Source: Oscillospiraceae bacterium (GTDB lineage: Bacteria; Bacillota; Clostridia; Oscillospirales; Oscillospiraceae). Taken from it: a stretch of DNA of 64,000 bases. This document shows positions 50,045-58,497 of the stretch, piece by piece. The position numbers and the translations under genes are program-made. The stretch's first letter is position 1; every line of letters starts with the position of its first letter. Where the stretch lies: the NCBI GenBank assembly GCA_009780235.1, contig WRAK01000009.1, positions 1 to 64,000 on the forward strand, in the 5' to 3' direction. Under the pieces are notes generated by a model, which ran no database searches, had not been told where the DNA came from, and saw only the letters and a list, made by a program, of their open reading frames with translations.

Positions 50045-51898
50045 CTAAAACGGAAAAAACAAGGGCAGCACCAATATCACCACGACCCCAATCACAAACT
50101 GCAGCGGGGCACCAACCTTTATAAAATCAAGGAAGCGATACTTACCCGCCGCCATCACCATCGCATTGGGCGGTGTGGATACAGGGGTCGCAAAAGACAT
50201 GCTGGCGGCATATGTAACTGCCATAACAAAAGGCAGCGGGCTGACCCCCATCTCCTGCGACGCTAAAATAGCGACCGGCAGGAACAAAACCGCCGTAGCC
50301 GTATTGCTGATGAATATCCCGAAAATAGAAGTCGCCACATAGAGTCCGGCCAGCACCGCAATCGGCCCCGCGTCCCCCAGGGCGGCTGTGATGACATCGG
50401 TTATAAAGGCGACACCGCCGGTATTTTCCAGAGCGGTCGCCATCGGCAGCATACAGGCGATTAGTATGACGATATCCCAACTCACCGCGCGATACGCCTG
50501 TTCCGTACTTCTGATGCTGCGTGTCAAAATCATAAGCAAGCCCGCTATGAGCACGGTCATTACTGCGGGAATCCACTCAAAGACCAACATGACCATCATC
50601 CACAAAAGAATCCCACCGGCCAAAAAAGCGCGGACGGGCTGAATCGGCGTCTCCGGGGCCGTCGCTTTGCGGCTGATTACGACCAAATCCCTTTTTTCAC
50701 TCGCCAAAAGGTCTATATGTTTCCACGCACCATAAACCAAGAACGCGTCACCATAACGCAATTCATCCGTTATGGATGAGTGTTTCGGGCTTTGGTACTG
50801 ATGCTTTATCGCGAGAACCGTAAGCCCGTATTTGTCCCTAAAATGAATGTCCTTCAGCGACCGGTTGATGAGATTCGACCGCGGGGTCAAGATGACCTCG
50901 GCGATATTCTCCTCTTTGATGTGGAGCCCTTCCACCGAATCTCGAGCACTTATTTCCAACTTCATTTCTTCCAGGAATCTTTGCAGCGAAAGCTCGTCTG
51001 CATAAAGCAGCAACATATCCCCGGCATGCAGTACGCAATTCGGCGTTGCCATTACCTGAGAAACGCTTGCCCTGGCCGAAAAGGGGAAGCTTTTTGCCTC
51101 TGCGTTTTTTTGTATCTCCAGAATAGTCACATGATACTGCCCGGGCCATCTCAGCTCCTTCAGCTTTTTGCCGACAATCTCGTGGCCGTCGGGCACCTGC
51201 ACGTAATGAAGCTTCTCATCTATTTGATATTGACGCAGGGTCTCGGACACATTGATTGTATCGGCAACTTTTAGCTTTTCCTCATAGGGCTTGTCGAGTA
51301 ATCTCCGCCCGATGAACCACATATACGTAATCCCCGTAACCAAGATGATCAGGCCCACAGGGGTAAAATCAAAAAAGGACAGGCCCGGGAACCCGGAATC
51401 AATCAGAGCTTCCCGCGCAAGCAAGTTCGGTGCAGTACCAATCAAGGTCAACGCACCGCCCATACTGGCACCAAAAGCGAGGGGCATCAAAAGCTTTCCC
51501 GGATGCACATTCATCTTCCTGCATAAACTGACCACAACAGGCATCAAAATAGCCACAGTCCCCGTATTACTGATAAAACACCCCAGCGCGGCTACTTTGA
51601 GCTTGACAAACACCAACATCTTAAATTCGCTGTTGCCGGTTACTCGCACCAGCAAATTCCCGGCCTTCGCCGCAAGCCCCGTCTGGAAGATTCCCTCTCC
51701 CACGATAAACAGCACCGCCAGCATGACAACCACCGTACTGGAAAACCCGGCCAATGCCTCTGATACGGTGAGTACACCCGATAAATATAGGGCCAAGAGC
51801 GCGCACAAAGCCACTAAATCCGAGCGGAACTTCGGTATCGCGAAGCATACTGTAGTAGCCAGCAGGATTAGAAAGACCAGTTCCATTTCGCCTATCAT
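50045..51898 (-). CDS. SLC13/DASS-family anion transporter with TrkA-C domains
   Basis: 617 residues. About 11-12 membrane helices in two halves with the DASS motifs SNTGTVAILMP and SNTATAVLFLP; the middle (about 205-400) holds two TrkA-C (RCK-C) domains (HEIVGKKLKELRWPGQYHVT, NRSLKDIHFRDKYGLTVLA). Homologues carry sulfate, citrate or dicarboxylates with sodium. The substrate is not decidable. ATG at 51898 has GGGGTTG upstream and is preferred over one 13 codons earlier. Confidence 0.85.
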   Translation of the reverse strand: MIGEMELVFLILLATTVCFAIPKFRSDLVALCALLALYLSGVLTVSEALAGFSSTVVVMLAVLFIVGEGIFQTGLAAKAGNLLVRVTGNSEFKMLVFVKLKVAALGCFISNTGTVAILMPVVVSLCRKMNVHPGKLLMPLAFGASMGGALTLIGTAPNLLAREALIDSGFPGLSFFDFTPVGLIILVTGITYMWFIGRRLLDKPYEEKLKVADTINVSETLRQYQIDEKLHYVQVPDGHEIVGKKLKELRWPGQYHVTILEIQKNAEAKSFPFSARASVSQVMATPNCVLHAGDMLLLYADELSLQRFLEEMKLEISARDSVEGLHIKEENIAEVILTPRSNLINRSLKDIHFRDKYGLTVLAIKHQYQSPKHSSITDELRYGDAFLVYGAWKHIDLLASEKRDLVVISRKATAPETPIQPVRAFLAGGILLWMMVMLVFEWIPAVMTVLIAGLLMILTRSIRSTEQAYRAVSWDIVILIACMLPMATALENTGGVAFITDVITAALGDAGPIAVLAGLYVATSIFGIFISNTATAVLFLPVAILASQEMGVSPLPFVMAVTYAASMSFATPVSTPPNAMVMAAGKYRFLDFIKVGAPLQFVIGVVVILVLPLFFPF

Positions 51899-52017
51899 AA
51901 AACCACAACCCCATCCTCTTTGTAAAGATTTTCTCATGTGAGCGTTTGTCTTTATGATATATTATAATCCGTGTCGGCGGAAAAATCTACCTTTAAAAAA
52001 CGCCCTTGACCTCGCCC

Positions 52018-53610
52018 TCAAAAACACAAAACCGAAGCCCAGCGAAGTGGGTTCGGTTTTGAAGCGAACGACGGCTTGGAGGAGTGCTGTTTTCGGCAAC
52101 GGGCGCAGCCTGATGTTGGAAACGGAACGCAGCCAAGCCGGTAGTGAGCTGGCGGAGCGGATTGTGGTAAATCCGAAATTTCTATGTCAGCCAAGCTAAT
52201 CGTTCGAGCGTCACTCTTGAAATTATACGTCAGCACAATCCTATCATCATAGAGATATATCGCATTCACAAAGACGTCAATTATCGCGCGCTGATAGGCT
52301 TTATCTGCAATGTTTCCACCCTTAAACTGGCTAATCCAAAAGATGATTTTCTCTTCCGTCAGCACATTCTTCTGTAACTCGGTTTGCAAGATTTTTATCT
52401 CAATCTCAGACTTCAATGCTTCCAATTCCTCAAGCCGCTGTTTGGTCGTGTTCGTGATGATACCCTGCTGGATCGCATCGGCAATATTCTTCAAGCCCTT
52501 GTCCGTTTCCTCAAGCTCCCTACGGAGCAGAGGTAAGGCCGTGTCTTCTCTCTCCTGAATCTCCATCAGCAATTTTGCGATGCGCTGAATCTCTGCATCC
52601 TGCAAAACATAATTCACAGTATCCTGCACGACAATCTGCTCAATCCAGTCCTTTTTGACCGCCTTCTTCCGATCACAACCACGCTTTCGTTTGTTAGACA
52701 GGCACTTGTAGTAATTATACTTCCTCAAAGTCTTGCTGGTGCCGCTCTCACCCACCATGAAAGTTTCGCATTTCCCGCAGTAGAGCTTTATTGTGAGCAG
52801 GTAATCCACCTTGGCTTTCGCCGCCGCTGGGGTGCGTTTGTTCCGTTCAAGCCGATCCTGCGCCCGGTCAAACAATTCCTGCGTAACAACGGCGGGAAAT
52901 GCATCAGGAATAACCATTTCGCCGTAACGATACTCGCCCAAATATTTGCGGTTTTGAAGCATATTGCGAATGCTGTTGAAGTTCAGTTGATTGCCACCAG
53001 TTTTGGTTTTAATCCCCCGTGCAGACAACTCTTCCCGGATAGTAGCCACACTATCACCGTCAGCATAACGCTCAAATATTTCCCGTACTATAGGCGCAGT
53101 GAGTGGGTCTGGCTGATACTTCTGCTCATCATCAACCATCAAGCCGTAGGGGATGGTGCCGCCGTTGTGACGCGCTTTAAAGGCGTTCTCGGTCAAGCCT
53201 CTTTTTACTTTAACGCCCAACTCGACTGAATAATATTCTGCGAGCCCTTCAAGCATGGATTCAAGGAGGATACCCTCTGCGCCATCAGAGATCGCTTCGG
53301 TTGCTGATATAACCTTAACACCGTTCTTGCGGAGGATGGATTTATAATGTGCGCTGTCATATCTATTGCGCGAAAACCGATCTAATTTCCAGACGATGAT
53401 TACAGCAAAAATCTGCTTTGCTGAATCCTTTATCATGCGCTTGAAGTCTGGTCTATCATCCGTCTTGGCGCTTAGAGCTCGGTCGATATATGTACCAACG
53501 ACTGTGATGCCCTTGTTTTCGGCAAAGGCTTTGCATTCGCGGAGTTGTCCCTCAATTGAGTTTTCTGTCTGTGAATCGCTCGAATAGCGGCAGTAAAGAA
53601 CTGCTTTCAA
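52018..53610 (-). CDS. Large serine recombinase
   Basis: 530 residues. Resolvase catalytic domain with Ser10 in YCRYSSDSQ, the Arg of DRFSRNRYD, then recombinase domain (GGTIPYGL, ATIREELSARGIKTKTGG) and a zinc-ribbon domain (CGKCE ... C). It cuts and rejoins att sites of an integrative element. TTG at 53610 has AGGAGGTGA placed correctly. The final ~45 residues (about SGCARCRKQHSSK onward) are encoded across an intrinsic terminator-like hairpin (52028-52060) and probably represent readthrough tail. It overlaps at its start the end of the XRE fragment. Confidence 0.88.
   Translation of the reverse strand: MKAVLYCRYSSDSQTENSIEGQLRECKAFAENKGITVVGTYIDRALSAKTDDRPDFKRMIKDSAKQIFAVIIVWKLDRFSRNRYDSAHYKSILRKNGVKVISATEAISDGAEGILLESMLEGLAEYYSVELGVKVKRGLTENAFKARHNGGTIPYGLMVDDEQKYQPDPLTAPIVREIFERYADGDSVATIREELSARGIKTKTGGNQLNFNSIRNMLQNRKYLGEYRYGEMVIPDAFPAVVTQELFDRAQDRLERNKRTPAAAKAKVDYLLTIKLYCGKCETFMVGESGTSKTLRKYNYYKCLSNKRKRGCDRKKAVKKDWIEQIVVQDTVNYVLQDAEIQRIAKLLMEIQEREDTALPLLRRELEETDKGLKNIADAIQQGIITNTTKQRLEELEALKSEIEIKILQTELQKNVLTEEKIIFWISQFKGGNIADKAYQRAIIDVFVNAIYLYDDRIVLTYNFKSDARTISLADIEISDLPQSAPPAHYRLGCVPFPTSGCARCRKQHSSKPSFASKPNPLRWASVLCF
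52028..52060 (-). terminator. Terminator-like hairpin inside the recombinase 3' end
   Basis: AAAACCGAAGCCCA and TGGGTTCGGTTTT with a 6-base loop, 10 bases before the recombinase stop. Confidence 0.6.
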
Positions 53611-53612
53611 GG

Positions 53613-53888
53613 CTACTCACCTCCTGCCATCTGCATCATGACTTCCTTCAGCTTTTTGTTCATCGGTGAGCGCGGATCAAAGCAAGCTTCGATAAACTCC
53701 GACCACTCATCATCCCGAATAATCTTGCGTTTCAGCAACTCCGGTTCGTTGCTGAAGATAGTACCTTCCGGCTTGTCAGTACGTCCGAGGATATAGTCGG
53801 CGGACACATCAAAGAAGTCTGCATATTTCAACAGAACATGATCCGGCACCGACACGCTACTATGCTCATATCGAATGATTGAACGTGG
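53613..53888 (-). pseudogene. XRE-family regulator, N-terminus missing
   Basis: The frame YSPRSIIRYEHSSVSVPDHV then LLKYADFFDVSADYILGRTD and a tail ending MMQMAGGE is the second half of a Cro/C1-type regulator (recognition helix onward). The first helices and start codon are missing: upstream sequence in frame is unrelated. A GTG at 53855 could give an 80-residue product lacking the HTH. The upper boundary is approximate. It ends three bases before the recombinase start. The break coincides with the broken plus-strand gene at 53875. Confidence 0.6.
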
Positions 53889-54057
53889 CGAGTACCAAGT
53901 ACCCGCCGACGCAATCGAAGCGTTGGCCCGGCGCCTGTACCCGGTGATCCGCTCTTACTTCGAGAGCGAGGAGGGCAAGGCGGCTTTCGCAGAATGGAAG
54001 TCGCAACAGGACGCCGAAGCACAGTCAGCCTCTGCGGAGCAAAAACAGGCAAGCTGA
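53875..54057 (+). pseudogene. C-terminal remnant of a plasmid/ICE-type gene
   Basis: Residues IERGEYQVPADAIEALARRL YPVIRSYFESEEGKAAFAEW KSQQDAEAQS read like the C-terminal part of a small regulator or conjugation protein commonly found upstream of mobC in clostridial integrative elements. There is no ribosome binding site before the ATG at 53875, and the frame runs upstream into sequence shared antisense with the XRE fragment. It seems to have lost its 5' part by deletion. Followed 66 bases later by the MobC gene. Confidence 0.5.
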
Positions 54058-54123
54058 CAAAGGTGGCGTGGGCGAAAGCGATCTCGTCCACGCTACTGCA
54101 ATCAACTGAGAGGGGGCAGATAT

Positions 54124-54477
54124 ATGCAACAGAATCTGCAAAGAAATCACGCCATGACATTCCGAGTGACGGAAAAAGAGCGCGATATGATACGCCGCAA
54201 AATGGAGCAATCCGGCATAATAAGTCTGCGAGGATACCTGCTCAAGATGGCTGTAGATGGACGTGTGATCCGTGTTGAGCTTGATAGCGTGAAGGAGATG
54301 AATCGACTTCTGACAAACGCTACAAGTGCCATCGACCAGATGTCCGAGCGAATCAATGAAACTGGCAGAACCTATGCTGCCGACCTCGACGATATTAAGG
54401 CTCGGCAGGAAGAGATTTGGGTGCAGCAGAAAGAAATTCTCAATCGGCTGAACAAGGTGCTAGATGTAGCAAAATGA
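54124..54477 (+). CDS. mobC: MobC-like relaxosome accessory protein
   Basis: 117 residues. N-terminal ribbon-helix-helix-like segment (MTFRVTEKERDMIRRKMEQSG ISLRGYLLKMAVDGRVIR) and C-terminal INETGRTYAADLDDIKARQEEIW coiled coil match MobC/plasmid mobilisation proteins of Clostridia. Such proteins bind oriT and help MobA/VirD2 relaxases. No relaxase follows, so the gene is orphaned. GAGGGGG eight bases before ATG. Confidence 0.82.
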   Translation: MQQNLQRNHAMTFRVTEKERDMIRRKMEQSGIISLRGYLLKMAVDGRVIRVELDSVKEMNRLLTNATSAIDQMSERINETGRTYAADLDDIKARQEEIWVQQKEILNRLNKVLDVAK

Positions 54478-54489
54478 CAGGGACTGTGT

Positions 54490-54700
54490 CCTCAGTAGCC
54501 CGCCGAAAGGTGGGTGCAGCAGACGGCGAAGCCGGCTTAACGGAGTGCGCAATTTTGCGCGCTCCGAATGGGGGTTTGGGGGCGATCAGCCACCAACAAG
54601 CCGGAAGATGACTGACATTTCGGAACGAAATGCAGTCACCTTCCATTGCTTGCAAATCGGTTATAGGGTGATACGGATAATCCACAAGGCGGAAAACCTT
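54490..54700. other. Possible oriT remnant
   Basis: No gene. Several inverted repeats: GGAGTGCGCAATTTTGCGCGCTCC (54541-54564), CGGCGAAGCCGG, GACATTTCGGAACGAAATG. In intact elements this position, between mobC and relaxase, often holds oriT. Assignment is speculative; the rest of 54478-54754 shows nothing else. Confidence 0.3.
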
Positions 54701-54754
54701 AGTGCTTCCCCAATTTTGATTTGATGCGCCAGTCTCAAACTTTTATATTTAGTA

Positions 54755-54783
54755 TTGTCAATTGACACAACTCATATTATAAT
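54755..54783 (+). promoter_or_regulatory. Promoter of the caspase/radical SAM operon
   Basis: TTGTCA (54755-54760), 17-base spacer, TATAAT (54778-54783). The 90 bases to the first start are AT-rich; ACACATTTATAAATTTGTGT (54829-54848) is a perfect dyad that may be an operator. Confidence 0.65.
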
Positions 54784-54872
54784 AAATGCGAGTGCGGATT
54801 GTAGGTATGCTGATCGTAGCACATAATATACACATTTATAAATTTGTGTTGCTAATGAAAGGGCTGTGAACA

Positions 54873-55217
54873 ATGGAAAATGTACATATTGAAATTAACG
54901 GCGGTAATGTTAGTGATTACTATTACCTTGCCGATTTGCTTAAGAAAATAAATGTCCGCACAGAAATTAAAGAACAGGAAAGCACTGGCGAAGAGTTAGG
55001 ATGTTGTTTTCAAGACCTCATAATTCTTTTGCCCTTGGCTACTCCTGTCATTGCTGAATTGCGCCAAATGCTTGACTCTTATTTGAGCTATCTATCTGTA
55101 AAAAACGCAAATAAACAAGTGAAGCTCATGCTGCAAAAAGGGAGTAAGAAGCTTGAACTTGAAAGCGAGAGTGGTAGGCTACCTGACGTTGAAGATTACT
55201 ATGGATTTTTTGAATGA
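54873..55217 (+). CDS. Small protein resembling effector-associated constant component 1 (EACC1)
   Basis: 114 residues. N-terminal beta strand (VHIEINGGNVSDYYYLADLL), a hydrophobic centre (CCFQDLIILLPLATPVIAEL RQML), a helix, then beta-strand hairpin (KQVKLMLQKGSKKLELES). The plan (short basic-acidic strand, hydrophobic Ala/Leu helix, beta end) resembles EACC1 proteins that accompany caspase-like effectors in predicted bacterial conflict systems. This is pattern resemblance, not a database result. It is the first gene of an AT-rich operon and its stop codon overlaps the next start (ATGA). Confidence 0.5.
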   Translation: MENVHIEINGGNVSDYYYLADLLKKINVRTEIKEQESTGEELGCCFQDLIILLPLATPVIAELRQMLDSYLSYLSVKNANKQVKLMLQKGSKKLELESESGRLPDVEDYYGFFE

Positions 55218-57496
55218 TCCAAAAGGGGGAAGACCTTGTGTCACCTATGCACAAATTGAGACCGCTACTCATTTTTAACGGCACATATGAACGCGACTCC
55301 CAGTTGAACAGAGAGGGAGTTAATAACACCGCCAAATTAATGAAAGAAGCTTTCCTTTCGATGCCGGGTCTCAATCTTGAATGTGGCGATACGTTTTTAG
55401 AGAATGTTAGCTATGTACAAGGATGTGAGGAAATACAGAGATTTGTCAATGCCTTAGATTCGGAAAGTGAAATACCGTTAATTTACTTCTGCGGACACGG
55501 ATTCCCAGATTTCAGAAATAATACCGTTCATTTAGCATTTTCTGATACGACAAAGGATACTGCATCAAAAACTGGGTACGATGCAAAAGAACTTATCCAG
55601 CTCTTGCAACAGCATGGTCAGAAACGATATATATTAATTTTGGATTGCTGTCATGGCGGCTATATGAATGCGTTAGGTGAACACGATGAAATTATATTAA
55701 GTTCATATTTAGAAGATGGGTATGTTCATATTTCTTCTGCCAAAGCTATGGAAAGCTGTGTACAAATTGAAATTGACGGACAATATCAAGTTCCCTTTTC
55801 ATATAGCCTCGCAGACATTCTTTCTGACCCAAGTTCATTTGCTCAAGCGTTTTCTATGCGCGAATTATATGACAAAGTCAAAGAGACAGTGGAAAGAATT
55901 ACAAAAGATACAGACTATAGGGCATCTTGTAGCATACAATGTAGCAACGATTTTTGTAATGAGAAAATATTCAAAATCTACAAACAAGGCAGATCGGAAT
56001 ATGGAACATCTGCGTTTGGATTTTCCAAGTTTTTTCAAATGGAAAAATTGAAAATTCTGCTTGTCAAAACAAGTATAAAATATCCGATAAAATACGACGA
56101 TTTTGGCATCCCATTAGGCCTTTGGTTGCTCAAAAGCGAACTGAGTACGGCTGGGCATAACTTTGAAGTTGATATATATGATGAACGCTTGGCATTACAC
56201 AAGTGTGGCGATGATGTTTCAAAAAGAAATGCAGTCGTTAAAGAGTTTGAACGCATTGTACAAAACTATGATGTTGTCGGCATTAGCGTAAGCACATCTG
56301 AGGTTTTTCCTGCGATTAAAAAATTTCGAATAGCAAAAAAATATGATAAAATAACCTTTGTTGGAGGAATTTTCACATCATCAAATGAAGACTTTTTATT
56401 GGATTCGGAAGTAGTAGACTATGTTGTTCCAGGCGTGGCGTCAAGGCCGTTGTGTGAATTATTATCAAAGCTATATAGAGAAAAAGAGAAGGGAAGGTTG
56501 GGCTCACAATTACTAACCATTTCTGGTGTTGCCTCAAAGAACGTTGCCCCAGTTGACTTCGCATGGGGTCCTACTCAACTACCTTCTATGCGAATAAATT
56601 TGTGGAATGAAATTGTTGATGTTTACGGAAATTATATTGATGGGAAGGTGGACATATATTCTTCTCGTGGCTGCGATAAGAATTGTATCTTTTGCTCTAT
56701 CAATAGAGAAAGCCGACAAGTTGTGTCTCGAAAGAGCTTTAGAAGTACAATCGAAGAAATCAATCTTTTGAAAAGCTTGGGCATAACATATTTTTCCTTT
56801 AAAGATGAGAATTTTTTATCAGACTTCGATCGAATGAAACAAATATTAGACGAAGTAAAAGGGCCTGGTATAAAATTTAAAATTAGAGCACGCTATGACG
56901 ATATGCGAAAGATTAATGTTACCTTAGAGCAATTACGCGATTATGGTGTACATGAAATACAGTATGGAATAGAATCACATGAGCTTAATATCAGAAAAAA
57001 TGTGAGCAAGGGCGATTATCATGATAGTGATTTAATTGATTTTATTCGCAAACATACCACTATCGGGATAACCGCTAATTGCTCATTTATACTAGGAATA
57101 GAAGGTGAAGATATCCCATACTATGATGGTTTGCTACAGTTTATCAAGCAAATTTATGATGAATCAAGTCAACCTAAAATTTATATTAATTTTCTAACCC
57201 CACACCCATACAATTCAAAATTCTCATTGTCAAAATATTCTCTAGTTACAAAAGACTTGAATTATTTTACACATAAATTTCCTATTTGCATTGCGGATAA
57301 TGCAAATAGGGCTAAAAGAGATAAAATGTTGCAGACTTATGATGCTATTGTTAAACACTCAAATAGTGAGCTATATAATCCGCTCACAGAAACAATCCCC
57401 ACCAAACTAAAGAATTCCTTTTTGAGGGGCGATAAATGTAAGGTCAGTCAAATGGAATATCCCAAAAAAGGAGAGCAAAAAAATGGTAAAAAATAA
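55214..57496 (+). CDS. Caspase-like protease fused to a B12-binding-like and radical SAM enzyme
   Basis: About 750-760 residues. Caspase/CHAT-type domain at about 15-255: His95 in YFCGHGFPDF and Cys146 in ILDCCHGGYM form the catalytic dyad of clan CD proteases. Residues about 278-425 (LKILLVKTSIKYP...GIPLGLW, VVGISVSTSEVF, TFVGGIFTSS) match the Rossmann-like B12-binding domain seen N-terminal to radical SAM enzymes, but lack DxHxxG. The radical SAM core starts near 480, with Cys487-x3-Cys491-x2-Cys494 (SRGCDKNCIFCS), then FSFKDENFL and YGIESHELNIRKNVSKG. ATG 55214 overlaps the upstream stop; a GTG at 55238 and ATG at 55247 with AAAGGGGGAAG are possible starts. The combination is unusual. Confidence 0.75.
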   Translation: MIQKGEDLVSPMHKLRPLLIFNGTYERDSQLNREGVNNTAKLMKEAFLSMPGLNLECGDTFLENVSYVQGCEEIQRFVNALDSESEIPLIYFCGHGFPDFRNNTVHLAFSDTTKDTASKTGYDAKELIQLLQQHGQKRYILILDCCHGGYMNALGEHDEIILSSYLEDGYVHISSAKAMESCVQIEIDGQYQVPFSYSLADILSDPSSFAQAFSMRELYDKVKETVERITKDTDYRASCSIQCSNDFCNEKIFKIYKQGRSEYGTSAFGFSKFFQMEKLKILLVKTSIKYPIKYDDFGIPLGLWLLKSELSTAGHNFEVDIYDERLALHKCGDDVSKRNAVVKEFERIVQNYDVVGISVSTSEVFPAIKKFRIAKKYDKITFVGGIFTSSNEDFLLDSEVVDYVVPGVASRPLCELLSKLYREKEKGRLGSQLLTISGVASKNVAPVDFAWGPTQLPSMRINLWNEIVDVYGNYIDGKVDIYSSRGCDKNCIFCSINRESRQVVSRKSFRSTIEEINLLKSLGITYFSFKDENFLSDFDRMKQILDEVKGPGIKFKIRARYDDMRKINVTLEQLRDYGVHEIQYGIESHELNIRKNVSKGDYHDSDLIDFIRKHTTIGITANCSFILGIEGEDIPYYDGLLQFIKQIYDESSQPKIYINFLTPHPYNSKFSLSKYSLVTKDLNYFTHKFPICIADNANRAKRDKMLQTYDAIVKHSNSELYNPLTETIPTKLKNSFLRGDKCKVSQMEYPKKGEQKNGKK

Positions 57497-58100
57497 TGGG
57501 CTTGAATATTTAGTTGAGACGAAGCATATAGACGAGATTGTTAGTAATATGAAAAATAATATCTCAGACTGCAATCCAATAATGATAGATCGCATAGTAA
57601 AGCGAGCTTTATACAAGGTTAACCATTTAGACGATGGACAGAATCGCTGGATACGTATTATGGAAGGCGACATCGAATGCAGCGGTGAAACAAGATGCAC
57701 TATAACTTACAAAAATAAAAAGCGCGATATGTCGGGTGAAGAATATGCCTTGTTAAAAGTTGAAAGCTTTGAAGATGCAACGCATTTATTTGATTTGCTG
57801 CGCTATGAACGCGCTTCATACCAAGAAAACAAACGTTCAAAATTTGTTTGTATTTTAGATGATATTAAATATACTATCCGCTTTGATATTTGGCCTAAAA
57901 TTGAAGATTTAACATTCATTGCAATAAATGTAGCATCCTCTGCAAGAAGTGATGATATGGAGGGATTTGTTTCAGCTTTGGGAATTGATTTAATGAACAT
58001 TGATAAGAATGACATGGTTGATGTAGATAATGAATATAAGAAACGAATCGGAAAAGTGGCTAGTGAAATCCCAATTATAACTTTTGACTTGAATTTTTAA
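57483..58100 (+). CDS. CYTH-like domain protein with degenerate metal-binding residues
   Basis: 205 residues. Mid-to-late sequence resembles the CYTH/class IV adenylate cyclase fold: TITYKNKK (73-80), SYQENKRSKF (112-121), a DIWPKI element (135-140) and the following LTFIAIN strand. In active members the first strand reads ExExK and this last one LEIE; here they are LVETK (10-14) and IAIN, so the acidic metal ligands are largely lost. I infer a ligand-binding rather than catalytic role, perhaps sensing a phosphorylated ligand. The start overlaps the upstream ORF by 14 bases, with AAAGGAG. Assignment is by eye. Confidence 0.45.
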   Translation: MVKNNGLEYLVETKHIDEIVSNMKNNISDCNPIMIDRIVKRALYKVNHLDDGQNRWIRIMEGDIECSGETRCTITYKNKKRDMSGEEYALLKVESFEDATHLFDLLRYERASYQENKRSKFVCILDDIKYTIRFDIWPKIEDLTFIAINVASSARSDDMEGFVSALGIDLMNIDKNDMVDVDNEYKKRIGKVASEIPIITFDLNF

Positions 58101-58214
58101 TCGACACTAACTTGGAATACATTTCTTCCCATAGTTATGGCGACCTATTTGGGGATAACTCGATGGACGCCCCAATCTGGGCTCAGCTAAAACTCCAAAA
58201 TGGGTGACAAGATA

Positions 58215-58236
58215 CAACCCCCAAAGCTGGGGGTTG
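58215..58236 (+). terminator. Terminator after the caspase/radical SAM operon
   Basis: CAACCCCC-AAAGCT-GGGGGTTG, then TTAAAA. The remaining sequence to 58319 shows no gene. Confidence 0.6.
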
Positions 58237-58319
58237 TTAAAACCATTGAAAACACTGCGTTTCAATCAAGCTAAATGATTACACGGCGTACAGCAACATC
58301 ACCACTTCACCCAACGAAC

Positions 58320-58358
58320 AAATCCGAACCCATCGCCAATTGGCGTGAGTTCGGATTT
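58320..58358 (-). terminator. tRNA terminator hairpin
   Basis: AAATCCGAAC...GTTCGGATTT around GCCAATTGGC, ten bases beyond the tRNA 3' end. Confidence 0.65.
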
Positions 58359-58367
58359 ATCACAATC

Positions 58368-58456
58368 TGGCGGAGGGCGAGGGATTCGAACCCCCGTGGG
58401 CTTGCGCCCTAACGGTTTTCAAGACCGCCCCGTTATGACCACTTCGGTAGCCCTCC
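58368..58456 (-). tRNA. tRNA-Ser(UGA)
   Basis: Class II tRNA with encoded CCA. Acceptor GGAGGGC / GCCCTCC; anticodon loop CTTGAAA reads UCN Ser codons (anticodon UGA), long variable arm (TTAGGGCGCAAGCCCA), T-loop GGTTCGAATCC. The 3' end faces the accessory island. Confidence 0.93.
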
Positions 58457-58468
58457 GTGCACACCTCT

Positions 58469-58497
58469 ACTCTACCACAAACCAAAGCCCTTGTCAA
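58469..58497 (-). promoter_or_regulatory. tRNA-Ser promoter
   Basis: TTGACA (58497-58492), 17-base spacer, TAGAGT (58474-58469). The -35 occupies the same bases as the ridA -35 on the other strand. Confidence 0.7.

Noticed and set aside
53875..54057. A complete 60-residue gene
   Set aside because: It lacks a ribosome binding site and its sequence reads as the end of a longer plasmid-type protein, so it is reported as a remnant.
52140..58370. tRNA-Ser 3' end as attachment site of the island
   Set aside because: The island faces the tRNA 3' end, but the best matching repeat near the recombinase (CTGGCGGAG, near 52148) is only nine bases and lies inside the recombinase gene, so no convincing direct repeat could be found.
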